Part shown: positions 1 through 6,912 of the stretch, one piece after another
Layout of the letters: each line of letters starts with the position of its first letter
How positions within the stretch are numbered: position 1 is the stretch's first letter
DNA from: Deltaproteobacteria bacterium
Lineage (GTDB): Bacteria > Desulfobacterota > Desulfobacteria > Desulfobacterales > B30-G6
Assembly (NCBI GenBank): GCA_019313725.1
Contig: JAFDAT010000037.1
Location: 1-14,609, forward strand
Reading direction: 5' to 3'
DNA: 14,609 bases
The notes under the pieces: generated by a model
The model's database searches: none
The model's input: only the letters and a program-made list of their open reading frames with translations
What the model was told of the DNA's origin: nothing
Made by a program: the position numbers and the translations under genes

Positions 1-1
1 G

Positions 2-52
2 ACAGATGCTATAACAGGTGGGATAATCGCTCAAGGTTCCGGAGTCAGCTAA
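2..52 (+). CDS. C-terminal tail of an upstream gene (partial, unidentified)
   Basis: The frame starting at base 2 is open from the window edge to TAA at 50-52 and encodes the 16 residues TDAITGGIIAQGSGVS. The other two forward frames stop at 9-12 or 55-57. Direction and position fit the end of a gene preceding the YdcZ-like gene, but 16 residues are too few to name a family, and an open frame this short can arise by chance. Low confidence. Confidence 0.25.
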   Translation, partial: TDAITGGIIAQGSGVS

Positions 53-143
53 GGTGAAATGAATAATCCATCTGCGCTGTTCGAACGCGACGCAAGGGCG
101 CTTAACATCGGCGCAGGTTGTCTGATCAAAGGGGAACAGGTCA

Positions 144-581
144 ATGAGCAGTTCGACAATGGCAATGCTCATCGCAGCGGTGGGCGGGATGGCCGTGGCA
201 ATACAGGCGCAATTCATGGGCCTGATGGACCGCAGCGTCGGCAATATTGAAGGGGTGTTTATCACCTACTGCGGTGGCGGTATTTTGATTGCCGGCCTTA
301 TGCTTTTGATGCGCGGGGGGAATCTGGGGGAATGGAGGAGCGTTCCTTGGTATGCCTTTACTTCAGGCATTTTGGGCCTGATCATCGTTGGATCCATCGG
401 ATTCAGCGTACCCAGGCTGGGCCTGGTGGCAAGCCTGACTATTCTCGTGGCCATTCAGCTTCTGGTGGGTGCCGTTCTCGACCATTTCGGACTCCTGGGG
501 GCTGTTCCGCGCCCGCTGGACCTGCCGCGAATTCTGGGAATGGCGGTCCTTGTGGTCGGGATATGGCTGACCATCCGGTGA
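144..581 (+). CDS. YdcZ/DUF606-type small DMT membrane protein
   Basis: A 145-residue, very hydrophobic protein predicted to sit in the inner membrane. About five hydrophobic segments are visible, near residues 5-25, 35-57, 68-85, 90-115 and 128-144. The opening helix with a Gly-Gly-Met then Ala-Ile-Gln-Ala-Gln pattern, the total length and the spacing fit the YdcZ (DUF606) family, small relatives of drug/metabolite transporters. The substrate is not known for this family in general and cannot be read here. The ATG at 144 follows AAGGGG (128-133) at a slightly long spacing; Met6 at 159 is an alternative start. It lies about 120 bases upstream of the acyl-CoA ligase, separated by an inverted-repeat element, so co-transcription is uncertain. 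The family call is fairly sure; a transport role is inferred. Confidence 0.75.
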   Translation: MSSSTMAMLIAAVGGMAVAIQAQFMGLMDRSVGNIEGVFITYCGGGILIAGLMLLMRGGNLGEWRSVPWYAFTSGILGLIIVGSIGFSVPRLGLVASLTILVAIQLLVGAVLDHFGLLGAVPRPLDLPRILGMAVLVVGIWLTIR

Positions 582-605
582 GCTCAGTCAGGACGGCAGA
601 ATATT

Positions 606-668
606 GCCACCAAGGCGCGAAGACTCAAAGAAAAGATGGTATCCTTAGTGTCTTAGAGACTTCGTGGC
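606..668. repeat. Imperfect inverted-repeat element (25-nt arms)
   Basis: The left arm (606-630) and right arm (644-668) pair at about 19 of 25 positions across a 13-base loop. The outer ends are exact complements (GCCAC / GTGGC). The arms read like the CCAAGGCGCGAAGACTCAAAG / CTTAGTGTCTTAGAGACTTC style of intergenic repeat that I recall from environmental bacterial genomes; that recollection was not checked by a search. It fills most of the gap before the acyl-CoA ligase and could act as an RNA stem-loop. Confidence 0.6.
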
Positions 669-704
669 CAATAAAAAAAATCGGCGAATTAAAAGGGAGG
701 TAGT

Positions 705-2198
705 ATGAATATTTTTCAGCACGTGGAACGCGCAGCGACTTTTTTCCCGGAAAAGGATGCCATCCTTTTTGAAGGTTCTTCCATCAGTTACGGTAAATTG
801 AAAAGCGATGTCATTCGTCTGACCCACGCACTGAAATCCAAAGGTATCGGTAAGGGAGACAGGGTTGCCCTGTTTTTCCCTAATATTCCTGAGTTTGCGG
901 TCTGTTACTATGCAGTGGTCAGCCTGGGGGCGGTGGCGGTTTCCGTCAATTCCATGCTGAAATCCGAGGAACTCAAATACATCCTCAACGATTCCGGAGC
1001 AAGGCTTATCTGTACGACCGGCGAACTGCTGGCCAACCTTCCAGAAGGGGAATGCCCCGCGCTGAAAACCATACTCATATGCGAAGGCGATCCCCAGGGC
1101 AACCCCACCCTCGACGAATGGCTGGGCGAGGGCAGCGATGAAGGTACGTGTCTGGATCTCGGCCCGGATGATCCCGCTGTGCTGCTGTACACATCAGGGA
1201 CGACGGGTTTCCCCAAAGGGGCCACCCTTTCACATGGGAACGTGGTTTCGAATGCCTGGTCGACCGTACATCACGCGGGTTTTACTTTAGATGACCGCAT
1301 GATCCTTTTTCTGCCGCTTTTTCATGTTTTCGGTCAGAATTTTATCATGAACGCCACCTTCATGGCCTGTGCAACCGTCGTTCTGCATCGCAGGTTCGAT
1401 CCGGTACAGGTGCTGGCGTCCATCGCCAAGAACCGGGTGACCATGTTTTTTGCGGTTCCCACCATTTACATCCACCTGTTGAACATGGACCTGTCTGCCT
1501 ACGACCTGTCATCTGTACGGTACGAGTTCTCCGCAGCGGCAACCATGCCCCGGGAAATATCCGCCCGCTGGACCGATCTTTTCGGGCGGCCGGTTTATGA
1601 GGGCTATGGCCTCACGGAGTGTTCGCCCTTTGCCTGCTACAACCACGATTTCAAACATAAATTCGGCAGTGTCGGGACACCGGTGGAGAACTTCGAGATC
1701 AAAATTTTCGATGAGGAGGATGCGGAGGTTCCCACGGGCGAATGGGGCGAAATCGTTATCCGCGGACCGGGTGTCATGCAGGGCTATTGGAACAAACCGG
1801 AAGAAACCGCGGCGGCTCTGCGCGGCGGATGGCTGCACTCCGGGGACATCGGTCAGGTGGATGAAGAGGGGTATGTTTTTATCGTCGACAGGGTCAAAGA
1901 CATGATCAACGTTTCAGGGCTCAAAATCTGGCCGGCCGAAGTGGAGCAGTTCCTGTACCGGCATCCGGATATCAAGGAGCTGGCGGTGTACGGCATTCCC
2001 CACCCGGAAAAGGGAGAGGTGGTGAAAGTGGCGGTTGTTCCCAAGGAGGGTGTCGCCATGACCGGGGATGACATCATAGCATATTGCCGTGATAACCTGG
2101 CAGTTTACAAGGTCCCGGCGGTTGTCGACATCGTGGAAGAACTTCCAAAAAGTGCCACCGGAAAAATATTGAAACGAATACTGAGGGATGCGGGATAG
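705..2198 (+). CDS. AMP-forming long-chain acyl-CoA ligase
   Basis: A 497-residue member of the ANL adenylating superfamily. It activates a carboxylic acid, probably a fatty acid, with ATP and CoA to acyl-CoA through an acyl-AMP intermediate. Visible motifs in order: the Thr/Ser/Gly-rich P-loop YTSGTTGFPKG (about 162-172), the adenine-binding motif GYGLTE (300-305), the A7/A8 region with LHSGD (Asp381) and VDRVKDM (Arg396, hinge), and the C-terminal catalytic Lys487 in PKSATGK. All key residues are present and the length is normal for short single-domain ligases. No signal peptide, so cytoplasmic. The start is firm: GGGAGG lies 5-6 bases before the ATG. The lemA-like gene begins only 15 bases after the stop, suggesting one mRNA. 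Chain-length preference cannot be read from sequence; an aryl or other acid substrate is possible. Confidence 0.9.
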   Translation: MNIFQHVERAATFFPEKDAILFEGSSISYGKLKSDVIRLTHALKSKGIGKGDRVALFFPNIPEFAVCYYAVVSLGAVAVSVNSMLKSEELKYILNDSGARLICTTGELLANLPEGECPALKTILICEGDPQGNPTLDEWLGEGSDEGTCLDLGPDDPAVLLYTSGTTGFPKGATLSHGNVVSNAWSTVHHAGFTLDDRMILFLPLFHVFGQNFIMNATFMACATVVLHRRFDPVQVLASIAKNRVTMFFAVPTIYIHLLNMDLSAYDLSSVRYEFSAAATMPREISARWTDLFGRPVYEGYGLTECSPFACYNHDFKHKFGSVGTPVENFEIKIFDEEDAEVPTGEWGEIVIRGPGVMQGYWNKPEETAAALRGGWLHSGDIGQVDEEGYVFIVDRVKDMINVSGLKIWPAEVEQFLYRHPDIKELAVYGIPHPEKGEVVKVAVVPKEGVAMTGDDIIAYCRDNLAVYKVPAVVDIVEELPKSATGKILKRILRDAG

Positions 2199-2213
2199 AG
2201 AAAGGAACCCACT

Positions 2214-2798
2214 ATGAAAAGCATATTTCGATGGATGATGATGGCGGTTATGATCGCGATGCTGTCGGGCTGCGGCTACAATTCGCTTCAGCAGATGGAG
2301 GAGTCCGTTTTCAAAGCCTGGAGTAACGTGGAATCCAACCTCCAGCGTCGTGCGGACCTGATTCCGAACCTGGTGCAGACGGTAAAGGGCTACGCCGCCC
2401 ACGAAAAGGAAACGCTCCAGGCGGTGGTTGAGGCTCGTTCAAAAGCCACCGGCATTACCGTGAATGCAGAGGATCTGGGAAGTGCTCAGGCCATGCAGCA
2501 GATGTCCCAGGCGCAGGGTGCCCTGTCCTCTGCGCTCTCGCGGCTTCTGGTGGTCGTGGAACGCTACCCGGATCTGAAAGCCAACCAGGGTTTCCTGGAT
2601 CTACAGAATCAGCTGGAAGGGACGGAGAATAGGATCAATGTCGCCCGTCAGCGCTATAACCAGGCGGTGGAGACATTCAACGCCTCCATTCGCAAGTTTC
2701 CCTACAGCTTGACCAACAGCCTGCTGTTGAAACTGGAGCGTAAGGAGTACTTCAAGGCCGAGGCGGGTGCCAAAGATGCGCCTAAGGTGGAATTTTAA
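2214..2798 (+). CDS. lemA: LemA family lipoprotein
   Basis: A 194-residue LemA family protein. The N-terminus has a basic start, a hydrophobic stretch and a lipobox LSGC with Cys20, so it is probably a lipoprotein facing the periplasm. The hallmark LemA segment follows: a helix with AWSNVESNLQRRADLIPNLV (about 35-54), then VKGYAAHEKETL and a long helical body ending in a RYNQAVETFNASIRKFP segment (about 142-162). Family function is poorly defined, although LemA proteins recur next to TPM-domain genes, as here. AAGGAAC precedes the ATG. The stop overlaps the next start by one base (TAATG), which indicates translational coupling to the TPM gene. Family assignment is secure, role unknown. Confidence 0.92.
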   Translation: MKSIFRWMMMAVMIAMLSGCGYNSLQQMEESVFKAWSNVESNLQRRADLIPNLVQTVKGYAAHEKETLQAVVEARSKATGITVNAEDLGSAQAMQQMSQAQGALSSALSRLLVVVERYPDLKANQGFLDLQNQLEGTENRINVARQRYNQAVETFNASIRKFPYSLTNSLLLKLERKEYFKAEAGAKDAPKVEF

Positions 2799-3721
2799 TG
2801 AGCGGGATCATTTTATATAATAGCCGGCGGGTATTGTTGAAAACGGTTTTGGTGACCATCATTTTTCTGGCTGTTTCCATCTTGTGCAGCGGTTCGGGGG
2901 CAGCGCTTGAAGTCCCGGCGCTGAAGGCTCGGGTGAATGATTATGCGAATCTGCTCGCACCGACCACCGTGAGTGGTCTCGAGCAGGCTCTGGTTGATTT
3001 TGAACGGTCGCAGTCCACCCAGATTGTCGTTCTCACCGTGGCCTCTCTGCAGGGTGAATCCCTGGAAGATTTTTCCATGCAGGTGGCCGAAGCCTGGAAA
3101 GTGGGCCAGGAGAATCTGGACAACGGCGCTATCCTGCTGGTTGCCAAAAATGAAAGAAAAATTCGCATCGAGGTGGGCTACGGGCTGGAAGGCAGCCTGA
3201 CGGACATGCTGAGCGGCCAGATCATACGCAACACGATTGTACCCGCCTTTAAAGCCGGAAATTTTGACCGCGGGATTGCCAACGGGGTGGCCGCCATGAT
3301 GGCGGCCGTCAAGGGTGAATACAAGGCCCAGCCGGTAAAAAGGCAGCCGCAGGGCAGGGTGTCTTCGCCAAGTTTCATACCGCTGATTGTTTTTATTTTT
3401 CTGATAACTCAGCTCGGCAGGGTGCGGCGCGGGCTGGGTGTGCTCGCCGGCGGTCTGCTTCTGCCGATATTCGGCAGCATGATCCTGCCCTTTGGGCTGC
3501 TTACGCTTTTGATGCTGGTTCCCATAGGCCTGATTGCGGGGTTCGTTCTGTCGCTGGTCGGTTCGGCACTGGGGGCTGCGGGTGCGGCCAGCGGTAGAGG
3601 GCGCCGGGGCGGCTTTTGGATCGGCGGACCCGGGGGCGGAGGGATTTCCTCGGGCGGCTTCGGCGGTTTCAGTGGCGGTGGCGGTGGTTTCGGCGGGGGC
3701 GGAGCTTCTGGCGGATGGTGA
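2798..3721 (+). CDS. Exported TPM-domain (YgcG-type) protein with Gly-rich tail
   Basis: A 307-residue protein. It has an N-terminal hydrophobic export segment (about residues 12-36), then a TPM domain (about 38-170) with VNDYANLL, QIVVLTVASLQGES, NGAILLVAKNERKIRIEVGYGLEG and a TVPAF-like segment. Two hydrophobic segments follow (about 190-205 and 215-250). The C-terminus is a Gly/Ser-rich tail ending GGGGASGGW, as is usual in the YgcG group. TPM domains occur in a plant photosystem repair protein with phosphatase activity, but the bacterial YgcG function is not established. The order lemA-TPM with overlapping stop and start (2796-2800) is a common arrangement. The first residues before the hydrophobic segment are long (MSGIILYNSRR), but no better downstream start with a binding site is evident. 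Confidence 0.88.
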   Translation: MSGIILYNSRRVLLKTVLVTIIFLAVSILCSGSGAALEVPALKARVNDYANLLAPTTVSGLEQALVDFERSQSTQIVVLTVASLQGESLEDFSMQVAEAWKVGQENLDNGAILLVAKNERKIRIEVGYGLEGSLTDMLSGQIIRNTIVPAFKAGNFDRGIANGVAAMMAAVKGEYKAQPVKRQPQGRVSSPSFIPLIVFIFLITQLGRVRRGLGVLAGGLLLPIFGSMILPFGLLTLLMLVPIGLIAGFVLSLVGSALGAAGAASGRGRRGGFWIGGPGGGGISSGGFGGFSGGGGGFGGGGASGGW

Positions 3722-3745
3722 AATCTCCCAGCGTGCTGGGAGATT
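3722..3745. terminator. Perfect 24-base palindromic stem-loop after the TPM gene
   Basis: The arms AATCTCCCAGC (3722-3732) and GCTGGGAGATT (3735-3745) are exact complements around GT, and begin one base after the TGA of the exported TPM gene. A strong RNA hairpin is expected on either strand. No T-run follows on either strand, so it is not a canonical intrinsic terminator. It may protect the mRNA 3' end, attenuate transcription into the next gene, or be a protein-binding site. Confidence 0.5.
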
Positions 3746-3855
3746 AATTAGGGTTCAAGGATCCGAGTGAAAAAATGGACCAGAAAAGATATCAATGAAC
3801 CAGGAAAGATAAACTCGGTTGCTTGGTCTGCTCAGACATTTCATACAAGGTTAAT

Positions 3856-4506
3856 ATGCAAAATTTAGCTGAAAAATTTTTAAATGCCGCTGATCGTGAA
3901 CGCGTAGAAGCGGCAGTGAGAGCCGCTGAGAAAACGACGTCAGGGGAAATCGTGCCCATGATCGTCTCCGCAAGCTATCACTACCCCATGGCGGATGTCC
4001 TGGGCGGTGTGTCCCTGGCGCTGCCCATCTCGATATTGCTGGCCTATATCCTGGGCGGCTTGCTGTGGGTCGGGTCCAGCAACATGTGGGTATTCATGGG
4101 CGTCTTCTGTGCGGTTTTCATCGTGTGCCACCGGGTAGTGCAGCGCGTATGGCCCTTGAAAAGGGTGTTCATATCCGACCGGGAGGTGGCGGAAGAGGTT
4201 CGGGAGGCCGCCCTGATCGGCTTTTTTAAAGAGGAGCTTTTCCGAACAAGGGATGCAACCGGCATCTTGATTTTCATATCCGTATTCGAACACAAGGTGT
4301 GGGTGCTGGCCGACCGCGGTATCAATTCAAAGGTAGAAACGGACCGGTGGGATACGGTTGTGGCCCATGTTGTCGATGGCATAAAAAAGGGTCGGCAGGC
4401 GGATGCCATCTGTGAGGCCGTCGACGAGGTGGGAAAAATTCTGGCGGAGCACTTTCCCGTAAAGGCCGATGATACCGATGAATTGGATAATTTGATTATA
4501 AGCTGA
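3856..4506 (+). CDS. Membrane-anchored TPM-domain protein
   Basis: A 216-residue protein when started at the ATG at 3856, which has ACAAGG at 3845-3850 with good spacing. The frame is open to a TTG at 3823, but that start lacks a binding site. An amphipathic N-terminus (VEAAVRAAEKTTSGEIVPMIV, residues 17-37) opens the TPM domain. Two predicted membrane helices follow at about 47-72 and 77-97. The domain resumes with FRTRDATGILIFISVFEHKVWVLADRGI (about 129-156). This split TPM arrangement is the usual second TPM gene of lemA-TPM-TPM clusters. The two TPM proteins together with LemA probably act at the inner membrane or periplasm, in an unknown process. A 134-base gap with a hairpin and a short direct repeat separates it from the first TPM gene, so it may have its own promoter. 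Confidence 0.82.
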   Translation: MQNLAEKFLNAADRERVEAAVRAAEKTTSGEIVPMIVSASYHYPMADVLGGVSLALPISILLAYILGGLLWVGSSNMWVFMGVFCAVFIVCHRVVQRVWPLKRVFISDREVAEEVREAALIGFFKEELFRTRDATGILIFISVFEHKVWVLADRGINSKVETDRWDTVVAHVVDGIKKGRQADAICEAVDEVGKILAEHFPVKADDTDELDNLIIS

Positions 4507-4528
4507 TCCGGATGAATCGGAAAAGATG

Positions 4529-4559
4529 AACATCGAACGTCCAACATCGAACGCCGAAT
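4529..4559. repeat. Short tandem intergenic repeat (AACATCGAACG units)
   Basis: AACATCGAACG occurs at 4529-4539 and 4543-4553, period 14, followed by CCGAAT. It resembles a family of dispersed intergenic repeats built from ATCGAAC-type units. Spurious minus-strand translations of these give SMLDVRCSS-like strings, as this copy does. It lies in the gap between the second TPM gene and the PLP enzyme gene. Family membership is from memory, not from a search. Confidence 0.55.
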
Positions 4560-4613
4560 AGCCACAAAAAGATACTAAATCCCGTAAAATCCAGGTATTG
4601 AGGAGAGATGTGC

Positions 4614-5732
4614 ATGAAGGGCAAACCAGTTGTTGAACCTGTTTACATGACAGCAACCTATAAATTCGACCGGTCGGATGATTTGATCGATGTCGTGCAG
4701 AATCGCAGCGGCTACATCTATTCACGCTGGGACAACCCGTCCGTCAGGGCGGTGGAATCCGAACTGGCGGATCTGGAAGGGTATGCCTTTGCCCTGGGCT
4801 TCGGGTCGGGTATGGCCGCCATAACCACGGCCATCATGGCCAACATCAAGGCCGGAGACCGGGTGGTGGCCACCCAGGAGGTTTATGGCGGCACCTACGA
4901 ACTGCTTAACGATGTACTGCCGACATTCAATGTCGATACGGCTCTGATCAACTGCTATGACCTGGATCGTCTGTTTGCTGAAATCGATAAAGGGTTGACC
5001 CTGCTTTACCTGGAGACACCCACCAACCCGCTGCTGCGCGTGGTTGATATCAAACCGCTGGCCGATGCTGCGCATGCCAAGGGCGCTATCGTACTGCTGG
5101 ACGCGACTTTTGCCTCCCCTGTGAACCAGCATCCTGTCGACCTGGGTGTGGACGTGGTTATTCACAGCGCCACCAAATACCTGGGCGGCCACCATGATGT
5201 CACCGCTGGTTTTATATGTGCTGATGATCCCTGGTTTAAAAAAATATGGAACCTGCGCAAGGTCCTGGGCGGTGTCATGGACCCCATGTCTGCTTTTATG
5301 ACCCTGCGCGGGATGCGTACACTGGAGCTGCGCATACAAAAGCACAACGAAAATGCCATGCAGGTCGCCAGATTTCTGGAGGCACAGGTAAAAATCAAAT
5401 CCGTGCACTACCCGGGACTTGCCTCCCATCCGGACCATGAGATTGCCGTAAGACAGATGAGCGGCTTCGGCGGTATGCTCAGCTTCGAAGTCGACGGTGA
5501 TTTCGATCAGACCAAGACCTTTATGGATTGCCTGAAAAAAATAAAGCTGGCCACGAGCCTCGGGGGCGTAACCAGCCTGGCCAACCAGCCCATTACCAAC
5601 ACGCATGTTGCCTTGAGCCCGGAAAACCGGGCCAAAGCCGGGGTCAGCGAGAGCCTGGTCCGGCTTTCCGTAGGCATCGAAAACGTTGAAGTGTTGATCC
5701 AGGATCTGGAGCAGGCGCTGGAGGTTGTTTAA
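4614..5732 (+). CDS. Cys/Met-metabolism PLP-dependent enzyme (gamma-lyase / gamma-synthase type)
   Basis: A 372-residue fold-type I PLP enzyme of the trans-sulfuration family. Using the 4614 start: the cofactor-binding YxR motif in YIYSRWDNP (34-42), the FGSGMAAI loop (63-70), YGGTYEL (91-97), the Asp pairing with the PLP nitrogen (Asp163 in LLDATFA), and the Schiff-base Lys188 in HSATKYLGG. All catalytic parts are present. The position equal to the reactive Cys of Pseudomonas methionine gamma-lyase is Gly93, so it looks more like a cystathionine gamma-lyase or gamma-synthase; the exact reaction is unresolved. Start choice: AGGAG at 4601-4605 sits only 2 bases from the ATG at 4608 but 8 from the ATG at 4614, so 4614 is preferred. 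The N-terminus is about a dozen residues shorter than usual. An aldolase gene follows 57 bases later. Confidence 0.88.
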   Translation: MKGKPVVEPVYMTATYKFDRSDDLIDVVQNRSGYIYSRWDNPSVRAVESELADLEGYAFALGFGSGMAAITTAIMANIKAGDRVVATQEVYGGTYELLNDVLPTFNVDTALINCYDLDRLFAEIDKGLTLLYLETPTNPLLRVVDIKPLADAAHAKGAIVLLDATFASPVNQHPVDLGVDVVIHSATKYLGGHHDVTAGFICADDPWFKKIWNLRKVLGGVMDPMSAFMTLRGMRTLELRIQKHNENAMQVARFLEAQVKIKSVHYPGLASHPDHEIAVRQMSGFGGMLSFEVDGDFDQTKTFMDCLKKIKLATSLGGVTSLANQPITNTHVALSPENRAKAGVSESLVRLSVGIENVEVLIQDLEQALEVV

Positions 5733-5789
5733 GCGTTTGAAGTTGAAAATTTGCGAACTTATTTCTGCGCAAACTCTGAGGATGGCGTT

Positions 5790-6542
5790 ATGGGATTTGA
5801 TATGAGATCCGCATTGAAAAGCAAGCAACCCTTAATCGGGACGATCGTTTCACTGCCCTGTCCGCAAATTGCGGAGATTCTTTCCTGTTCCGGGTTTGAC
5901 TGGCTGTTCATCGACGGGGAGCATGCCCCGCTGGGGCCCTTGGAAATTCAGAGCATTCTGCAGGCCGTCCATGAGAGGTGTCCCTGCGTAGTCCGTATAC
6001 CATCGAATGAGGAGGTGTACATTAAACAGGTTTTGGATTGCGGTACTTCCGGTGTCATCGCACCCAGGGTCAACAGTGCCGAGACTGCCGAGCAGGTCGT
6101 ACGCTTTGCCAAGTATCCTCCCCAGGGTGAACGCAGTGTGGGCATATCACGGGCCCATGGCTACGGGATGCATTTTGAGGACTACATGGAAAGGGCCAAT
6201 GATGAAACTGCGATCATCGTGCAAATTGAGCATATAGAAGGGGTGGACAGCATCGATTCGATTCTGGATACCGAGGGGGTGGATGGGGTTTTCATCGGAC
6301 CCTATGATCTGTCCGCAAGCCTGGGCAAGACCGGGAACCTGTCCGATCCGGAAGTTTTGAGGTGTATTCACCATGTCCGGGACCGGTGCCTCGATCGCCA
6401 GAAACCGGTGGGTATCTTTACCATGGATGCAGGTGCGGTAAGTTCCCTTGTGGATGAAGGCTACACCCTGATCGCCATGGGCATGGATACGATGATGCTG
6501 GGGGCGTCAGCAAAAAGAATGCTGGATAAAGCGAGGTCCTGA
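5790..6542 (+). CDS. HpcH/HpaI family class II aldolase
   Basis: A 250-residue metal-dependent pyruvate aldolase-type protein, (beta/alpha)8 barrel. Residues matching the known HpaI site are visible: FIDGEHAP with His45, Arg69 (VVRIP), Asp83 (VLDCGTSGVIAPRV), metal ligands Glu147 in VQIEHIEG and Asp173 in FIGPYDLSASLG. Such enzymes reversibly cleave 4-hydroxy-2-oxo acids to pyruvate (or a related 2-oxo acid) and an aldehyde. The substrate here is unknown. The ATG at 5790 is chosen because GAGGA lies at 5779-5783; the frame is open back to a TTG at 5751 with no binding site. It follows the PLP enzyme and leads by one base into the exported protein gene, so it belongs to a tight operon. A link to the 2-oxo acid product of a gamma-lyase is possible but speculative. 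Confidence 0.88.
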   Translation: MGFDMRSALKSKQPLIGTIVSLPCPQIAEILSCSGFDWLFIDGEHAPLGPLEIQSILQAVHERCPCVVRIPSNEEVYIKQVLDCGTSGVIAPRVNSAETAEQVVRFAKYPPQGERSVGISRAHGYGMHFEDYMERANDETAIIVQIEHIEGVDSIDSILDTEGVDGVFIGPYDLSASLGKTGNLSDPEVLRCIHHVRDRCLDRQKPVGIFTMDAGAVSSLVDEGYTLIAMGMDTMMLGASAKRMLDKARS

Positions 6543-6543
6543 T

Positions 6544-6912
6544 ATGAAAAAGATGCTTGCATTTATTGTCGTGCTCTATCTTTTCCTTTTCTGCATATGC
6601 GCTCAGGCTGGTGAGGCGGATGTCGTCAAAGCGGTTGTGAAACAAACCGGTGAACTGACTTATCATTTCGACATTACCGTTGCGCATGCAGATACAGGCT
6701 GGGACCACTATGCCGATAAGTGGGATGTCGTGGCACCGGACGGTACCGTCCTGGGCACCCGGATTCTGCACCATCCGCATGTAAACGAGCAACCGTTCAC
6801 CCGCAGCCTGTCGAACATCAAAATTCCTGTCAGCATTGACCGGGTCACGATCCGGGCCCACGATTCAGTCCATAAATACGGTGGCCAGGTGATGAACGTC
6901 GAACTGCCATGA
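6544..6912 (+). CDS. Small exported protein, His-rich motif, unknown function
   Basis: A 122-residue protein with a clear Sec signal peptide: basic MKK, hydrophobic core to about residue 19, and probable cleavage after AQA at 20-22. The mature part is about 100 residues and looks beta-rich. It contains TGWDHYADKWDVV (51-63), a HHPH cluster (His76, 77, 79) within RILHHPHVNEQPF, and a C-terminal DSVHKYGGQ segment. Several His residues could bind a metal, but that is inference. I do not recognise a named domain, although the TGWDHYADxW...HHPH...QPF pattern looks like a conserved family motif. GAGG lies shortly before the ATG, one base after the aldolase stop. Its TGA overlaps the hydrolase ATG (ATGA at 6909-6912), so translation is coupled to both neighbours. 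Confidence 0.75.
   Translation: MKKMLAFIVVLYLFLFCICAQAGEADVVKAVVKQTGELTYHFDITVAHADTGWDHYADKWDVVAPDGTVLGTRILHHPHVNEQPFTRSLSNIKIPVSIDRVTIRAHDSVHKYGGQVMNVELP

Noticed and set aside
59..250. 63-codon + frame before and across the YdcZ-like gene start
   Set aside because: It overlaps the membrane-protein gene for over 100 bases in another frame, its later residues are Gly/Arg-rich shadow sequence, and the GGTGA before its ATG is too close to serve as a binding site.
3733..4613. Possible riboswitch before the second TPM or first PLP gene
   Set aside because: The leaders (about 110-134 bases) hold a hairpin and repeats, but no SAM, cobalamin or other riboswitch core pattern was seen.
4722..5828. 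368-codon minus-strand frame opposite the first PLP enzyme
   Set aside because: Long only because it mirrors a GC-rich coding gene; the translation has no recognisable domain and the plus strand encodes a complete PLP enzyme.
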